This document shows, one piece after another, positions 60,369-64,000 of a DNA stretch of 64,000 bases. The stretch is from Pseudoruegeria aquimaris. Lineage in GTDB: Bacteria > Pseudomonadota > Alphaproteobacteria > Rhodobacterales > Rhodobacteraceae. The position numbers and the translations under genes are program-made. The stretch lies in NCBI RefSeq assembly GCF_900172235.1, contig NZ_FWFQ01000003.1:152975-216974 (forward strand), written 5' to 3'. How positions within the stretch are numbered: the first letter of the stretch is position 1; each line of letters begins with the position of its first letter. Below the pieces are notes generated by a model that had not been told where the DNA came from, made no database searches, and was given only the letters and a program-made list of their open reading frames with translations.

Positions 60369-61732
60369 CGGGGCACTGCCTTCAGCCAGATCCCGTCCTC
60401 CGCGCGCACCGTCAGATGCGCCACGGGGCGCGGCACGCGGGCCGGATCCGCCTCGAAACGGTAGGCCCTGAGCAGCTGCGCCAGCAGGAGCGGCCCCTCC
60501 ACCATGGCAAAGCCCGCCCCCGTGCAGACGCGCGGCCCGGCGGAAAACGGGATGAAGGCCGAGCGCAGGCAGGTGCGGCCGTTCTCGCCGGCGTAGCGAT
60601 CCGGATCGAACGCATCCGGCGCCTCCCACAGCCGCTGGTGGCGGTGCAGGTGCCAGGGGGAGATCACCACCTGCGCACCGGGTTTCACCGGCCGCTTGCG
60701 GAAGGTCTCCGGGCAGGTCGTCTCGCGCACCATCATCGGCACCGGCGGATAGAGCCGGAGCGCCTCCCGGAACACGTCGCGGGTGAATTTCAGCCGGCTC
60801 ACCACCGAGAAATCCTCTCCCGCCGCGAAGGCCGCCCCTGCTTCCGCCGCCGCGCGCGCCTGAGCCTCGGGGTGGGTGGCCAGCAGGTAGAGCGCCCAGC
60901 CAAGCGCCGAGGCGCTGGTTTCATGGCCCGCGAGGAAGAAGATGGCCACCTGGTCCACCATCTCTTCCGTCGTGAAACGGCCGCCGTGCAGCGGATCCTC
61001 CGTCGTCATGATCTTGGTGGCCAGATCGTCGGGCGCTGTGCCGGCCTCGATCTCGGCCATGCGGGCCTGCGTGAGCCCGGTGATGAGGGCGCGGATGCTG
61101 CGGGCGGTCTCTTTCGTGCGCCGCCGGTGCAGCCGGGGCATCCAGCGCGGCAGCGGCAGGAAGGCGCCCAAATTTAGGATCGGCTGCGTGCGCTGGTAGG
61201 CCCGGAACTCCGAGAACACGCGCGCCGCCACGTCGTGCGTGATCGGGATCGAGAACAGCGTGCGGAAGATCACGTCGGCCGCCGCGTGGCTGGCCTCCTC
61301 CTCGAACTCGACGAAACCGCCCTGCCCCGCGAGCCGCGCCACAGCCGCCTCGCCGGCGGCCTTCATGGCCGGGAAGGTATCGCGCAGCCGCCCGCCCTCG
61401 AAGGCGGGATCGATGATGCGGCGCTGGCGCTTCCACGCCTCGCCGTTGGTGAGAAAGACGGATTCGCCCAGCAGCGGGCGCAGCCCCTCGCTGATGCGCC
61501 CGGATTTCGGGAAATCGTCTGGCCGCTCCTTCAGGACCAGTTCCACCAGCGCCGGATCGTTGGCCAGATAGGAGCGGAAGAAGGGGGTTTTGAACTCCGC
61601 CATCCACGCCCGGTAGAGCTTTTCCGGCTGGGCCGAGAGGATGTCGCGCCGAAACAGCCGCATGTAGCGCAGGAGCGAGACCTTCTCGGCCCGCACCGGC
61701 GGCTTCGGGGGCATGGGCGGCTGGGGCGCCAC
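60365..61732 (-). CDS. cytochrome P450
   Basis: A protein of 455 residues with the I-helix motif FFLAGHETSASALGW, the ExxR motif in REALRLYPP, PERF-like DPDRYAGEN and the heme loop FSAGPRVCTGAGFAMVE with the Cys ligand. It resembles bacterial CYP1xx/BM3-like monooxygenases of fatty acids. No ferredoxin or reductase gene is adjacent. The start may be GTG at 61732 or the ATG at 61714; both precede MPPKPP. Confidence 0.9.
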   Translation of the reverse strand: MAPQPPMPPKPPVRAEKVSLLRYMRLFRRDILSAQPEKLYRAWMAEFKTPFFRSYLANDPALVELVLKERPDDFPKSGRISEGLRPLLGESVFLTNGEAWKRQRRIIDPAFEGGRLRDTFPAMKAAGEAAVARLAGQGGFVEFEEEASHAAADVIFRTLFSIPITHDVAARVFSEFRAYQRTQPILNLGAFLPLPRWMPRLHRRRTKETARSIRALITGLTQARMAEIEAGTAPDDLATKIMTTEDPLHGGRFTTEEMVDQVAIFFLAGHETSASALGWALYLLATHPEAQARAAAEAGAAFAAGEDFSVVSRLKFTRDVFREALRLYPPVPMMVRETTCPETFRKRPVKPGAQVVISPWHLHRHQRLWEAPDAFDPDRYAGENGRTCLRSAFIPFSAGPRVCTGAGFAMVEGPLLLAQLLRAYRFEADPARVPRPVAHLTVRAEDGIWLKAVPR

Positions 61733-61735
61733 GGC

Positions 61736-62974
61736 TCAGGCCGCCATGGAGGTATGGGGCGATTGCGGCGCCCTTTTCAGCGATTTCGACGAGGCGCGCC
61801 CCGCGTATCGGTCTCCCAGCGTGAGCGGGCCGGCGGTGATCTGGAAGTAGTCGTAATCCTTCGGCGCATCGAAAGCGCAGAGATACTGGAAATGCAGCTG
61901 GAAGAAATGCCAGCGCTTGGCCTTCCAGGTTTCCGGTTTCAGAGATTGGGTGAAGGCCGCCGAGAACACCAGCGGCCAGCGCTGTTTCTCCGTGGCCACG
62001 CCGCTCACCGCCACCGGATCGCAGAGCGCGAAGGCGCAGCCGTCGCCGGGCGCGGTGACATCCACCCATGTGATGTCGTCGCGTTCCGACAGGAACCGCA
62101 GATCGGCGCGCAGGCGCTTGGCTTCGGGCAGGAAGGAGACCATGGGGATCACGTGGCCGAGCGTCAGCAGGGAGAGCGTGGGCCCGTTGGCCGGCACCCG
62201 CCCCTCGCGCAGCAGATCCGCGAGGATCGACACGCCGATATGGGCGCCGTAGCTGTGGCCCACCACGAGCACCTCGTCTACGTCGTCGGTCAGGGCCTTG
62301 GCCACCTCGTCGCCGAAACTGCGGATGCGGGCCTCCAGCTCTGGCGGGTTGGCGCCCTTCGTGGCCGAGGAATAGGCGTAGTCATGCATCAGGTAGTAGG
62401 CGTAGAACCTGTTGTCGTTGCGCTTGAACCAGCGCAGGATGCCCGCGATCACCGGCCAGCTCGCGATCACGCCTACGATCGGATGCGCGAAGACCGCGAC
62501 GATCGCGTAGGCGAGGCTGCCGGCAAAGAGCGCGATCGCCAGTTGCAGAAGCAGCATCCCCACCGGGTAGAAGGCCGCGATCAGGGGGCCCTTGCGCAGC
62601 CGCATCAGCCGCCACAGCGAACCGGAGGAAATGTAGACCCAGGCCGTGCGGATCAGCAGCCAGTAGGCCTGCGCCACGGAGATGTTCATCGACTCGCGCA
62701 CGATGTCGGACCAGTAGAGCACCTCCACGTCCGACTGCACCTCGGCGCCGTCGATGGTGGCCTCCACGTGCCAGCCGTAGGGGCCTTCGCCCTTCTTGGG
62801 AGTCTGGGCGATCTCGTAGCCGGAAATCGCCGCCTGCGCGCGGCTTTCGCTGCGGTAGAGCTCGCGGTAGCGGCGCGGGTGGAAGGGATCGTAGCCGGGA
62901 ATGTAGAACACGCGCCGGCGGCGCACGCGCCGTTGCATGGTTTCCTCGGGGTCTGCTGTGCCTGTCTGCTTCAT
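61736..62974 (-). CDS. membrane-anchored serine hydrolase (alpha/beta hydrolase-like)
   Basis: A protein of 412 residues. VLVVGHSYGAHIGVSILADL holds the nucleophile elbow GHSYG of alpha/beta hydrolases. Two hydrophobic segments (residues about 140-190, AFYPVGMLLLQLAIALFAGS) anchor it in the membrane. The N-terminus VFYIPGYDPFHPRRYRELYR is the oxyanion region. The substrate is unknown; no signal peptide is seen. It lies 3 bases upstream of the P450 gene on the same strand, so they are probably co-transcribed. Confidence 0.65.
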   Translation of the reverse strand: MKQTGTADPEETMQRRVRRRRVFYIPGYDPFHPRRYRELYRSESRAQAAISGYEIAQTPKKGEGPYGWHVEATIDGAEVQSDVEVLYWSDIVRESMNISVAQAYWLLIRTAWVYISSGSLWRLMRLRKGPLIAAFYPVGMLLLQLAIALFAGSLAYAIVAVFAHPIVGVIASWPVIAGILRWFKRNDNRFYAYYLMHDYAYSSATKGANPPELEARIRSFGDEVAKALTDDVDEVLVVGHSYGAHIGVSILADLLREGRVPANGPTLSLLTLGHVIPMVSFLPEAKRLRADLRFLSERDDITWVDVTAPGDGCAFALCDPVAVSGVATEKQRWPLVFSAAFTQSLKPETWKAKRWHFFQLHFQYLCAFDAPKDYDYFQITAGPLTLGDRYAGRASSKSLKRAPQSPHTSMAA

Positions 62975-63026
62975 GGCCGCAAGCATAGGCGGCGAAGCGG
63001 GCGAAATTAAGCCAATTTCGCGCCCG

Positions 63027-63779
63027 TCAGCCGAGCAGCGCAAGGCCGGGGAAAGTCTCCAGAAGCCACCACGAGAAGCGGCTGAACGCCCCCGTCACCA
63101 GCGCCAGCCCCACGAGGATCAGAAGCACGCCCATGCTCTTCTCGATCACCCCCATGTAGGGCTTGATCCGGTTCATCACCCCGGTGGCCTGCTGGATGAA
63201 GAGCGCCACCAGCAGGAAAGGGATGCCCAGCCCGGCGGCATAGACGGCCAGCAGCACGGTGCCGCGCGCCACGGAAGCCTCGGAGGCGGCCAGCGACAGG
63301 ATCGCCCCCAGCTGCGGGCCGATGCAGGGCGTCCAGCCGAAGGCGAAGGCCAGCCCCAGCACGTAGGCCCCGAAAGCGGAGCCGCCGCGATCGCCCGCAT
63401 CCAGCCGTGCTTCGCGATCGAGGAAGGGAATGCGCAGGATCGAGAGGAAATGCAGCCCGAACAGGATGACGACGACACCTGAGATCTGCGCGAAAAGCAC
63501 CTGATTTCGAAGGAAAAACGCCCCGAAGGCCGAGGCGGTGAAGCCGAGAATCAGGAAGACGGTGGACAGCCCCAGCACGAAGAAGAGCGCCGGCAGGATC
63601 GCCCTGTTGCGCCCCTGCTCGCTGCTCGTCATTTCGCCCAGCGTCATCCCGCTCATGTAGGCGAGATAGGGCGGCACGATGGGCAGGACGCAGGGCGACA
63701 GGAAAGACAGAAGCCCCGCCAGCAGCGCCACGAACATGGCCGGCAGGAGGGCGGCGTCGATGATCTCGATTCCGAACAT
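63027..63779 (-). CDS. ccdA: cytochrome c biogenesis protein CcdA
   Basis: A protein of 250 residues with six membrane spans. The redox cysteines are in LSFLSPCVLPIVPPY and FGWTPCIGPQLG, one in each half. It carries electrons from cytoplasmic thioredoxin to the periplasm for cytochrome c assembly. Ribosome site ggaag upstream of the ATG at 63779. Confidence 0.92.
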   Translation of the reverse strand: MFGIEIIDAALLPAMFVALLAGLLSFLSPCVLPIVPPYLAYMSGMTLGEMTSSEQGRNRAILPALFFVLGLSTVFLILGFTASAFGAFFLRNQVLFAQISGVVVILFGLHFLSILRIPFLDREARLDAGDRGGSAFGAYVLGLAFAFGWTPCIGPQLGAILSLAASEASVARGTVLLAVYAAGLGIPFLLVALFIQQATGVMNRIKPYMGVIEKSMGVLLILVGLALVTGAFSRFSWWLLETFPGLALLG

Positions 63780-63808
63780 GGGTCTTCCTTTCGTCTTGCC
63801 CGCAAGCT

Positions 63809-64000
63809 CTAGGTCGTGGACTCATAATGTCTGATCCAGAGCCTTGAGCAAGCGAGGTGAAGTGCGGCGAGGAAGTTTGCTGCGGTTTTGAAGTATCGCG
63901 TTGCGATGCCGCGGAAGTGTTTGAGACGATTGAAGAACCGTTCGACCTTGTTGCGTTCGCGGTAGAGGTCTCGGTCGACGGTCCTGACCACGCGGACGTT
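63809..64000 (-). mobile_element. IS5-family transposase, C-terminal end (cut by window edge)
   Basis: The frame is open to the right edge and encodes DRDLYRERNKVERFFNRLKH and FKTAANFLAALHLACSRLWI, the DDE-domain end of IS5 (IS427-type) transposases with the glutamate in NKVERFF. Its stop (TAG at 63811-63809) coincides with GGTCGTGGACTCATAA, which is probably the terminal inverted repeat. It sits about 30 bases upstream of ccdA and could affect its promoter. Confidence 0.85.

Overview
The window is GC-rich DNA of an alphaproteobacterium, most likely a member of the Rhodobacterales. The clues are a circularly permuted two-piece tmRNA with the tag ANDNRAPVALAA, a trgA-trgB-cysK tellurite-resistance cluster as known from Rhodobacter sphaeroides, a fumC-DUF4169-ribbon-helix-helix operon, a VWA protein with a Rhodobacterales-style Hint domain, and the local phn gene set. 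No computation or database search was run. Family names come from motif and sequence recognition.

Region 1 (1-17.8 kb) is a complete phosphonate (C-P lyase) locus. A leftward operon carries phnD-phnC-phnE, a methyltransferase, a divergent PhnM and a TIM-barrel isomerase cut by the window edge. Back to back with it lie phnC-phnD-phnE1-phnE2 and a hexapeptide acyltransferase, followed by phnF (reverse strand), phnG-phnH-phnI-phnJ-phnK-phnL-phnN, a 2H-phosphoesterase-like protein (reverse strand) and a canonical phnM. Most genes overlap by 1-8 bases, so translation is probably coupled. Pho-box-like repeats (7-mers spaced by 4 bp) precede phnD (reverse), phnC (forward), phnG and the second phnM, which suggests PhoB control on top of local PhnF control. 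A frameshifted IS3-type transposase remnant lies between the two transporter operons.

Region 2 (17.8-42.4 kb) is a foreign element between phnM and a tRNA-Ser(GGA) gene. Most of it is the early half of a prophage on the reverse strand: Com-like zinc finger, sigma-like HTH protein, conserved small proteins, Sak4-like recombinase, an SF2 helicase with a 342-residue intein in its Walker A motif, RecB-like nuclease, primase-helicase (frameshifted) and RuvC-like resolvase. It ends in fused remnants of a ParB-methylase and both terminase subunits, so the structural genes have been lost. On the right are a large orphan gene (723 residues), a four-gene serine-recombinase cassette, and a restriction-like locus made of a GIY-YIG/SF2 helicase, an Eco57I-type methyltransferase with an in-frame TGA, and a second short methyltransferase.

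Region 3 (42.4-64 kb) is ordinary chromosomal DNA. It holds the reverse-strand cluster phr-cfa-trgA-trgB-cysK-mscS-alaX, an aminotransferase, a VWA-Hint protein with a terminator, ssrA (tmRNA), chrA, sspB (whose product would deliver ssrA-tagged proteins to ClpXP), a DUF2955/FUSC-like membrane protein, fumC and its partners, a cytochrome P450, a membrane serine hydrolase and ccdA. The window ends in a truncated IS5-family transposase.
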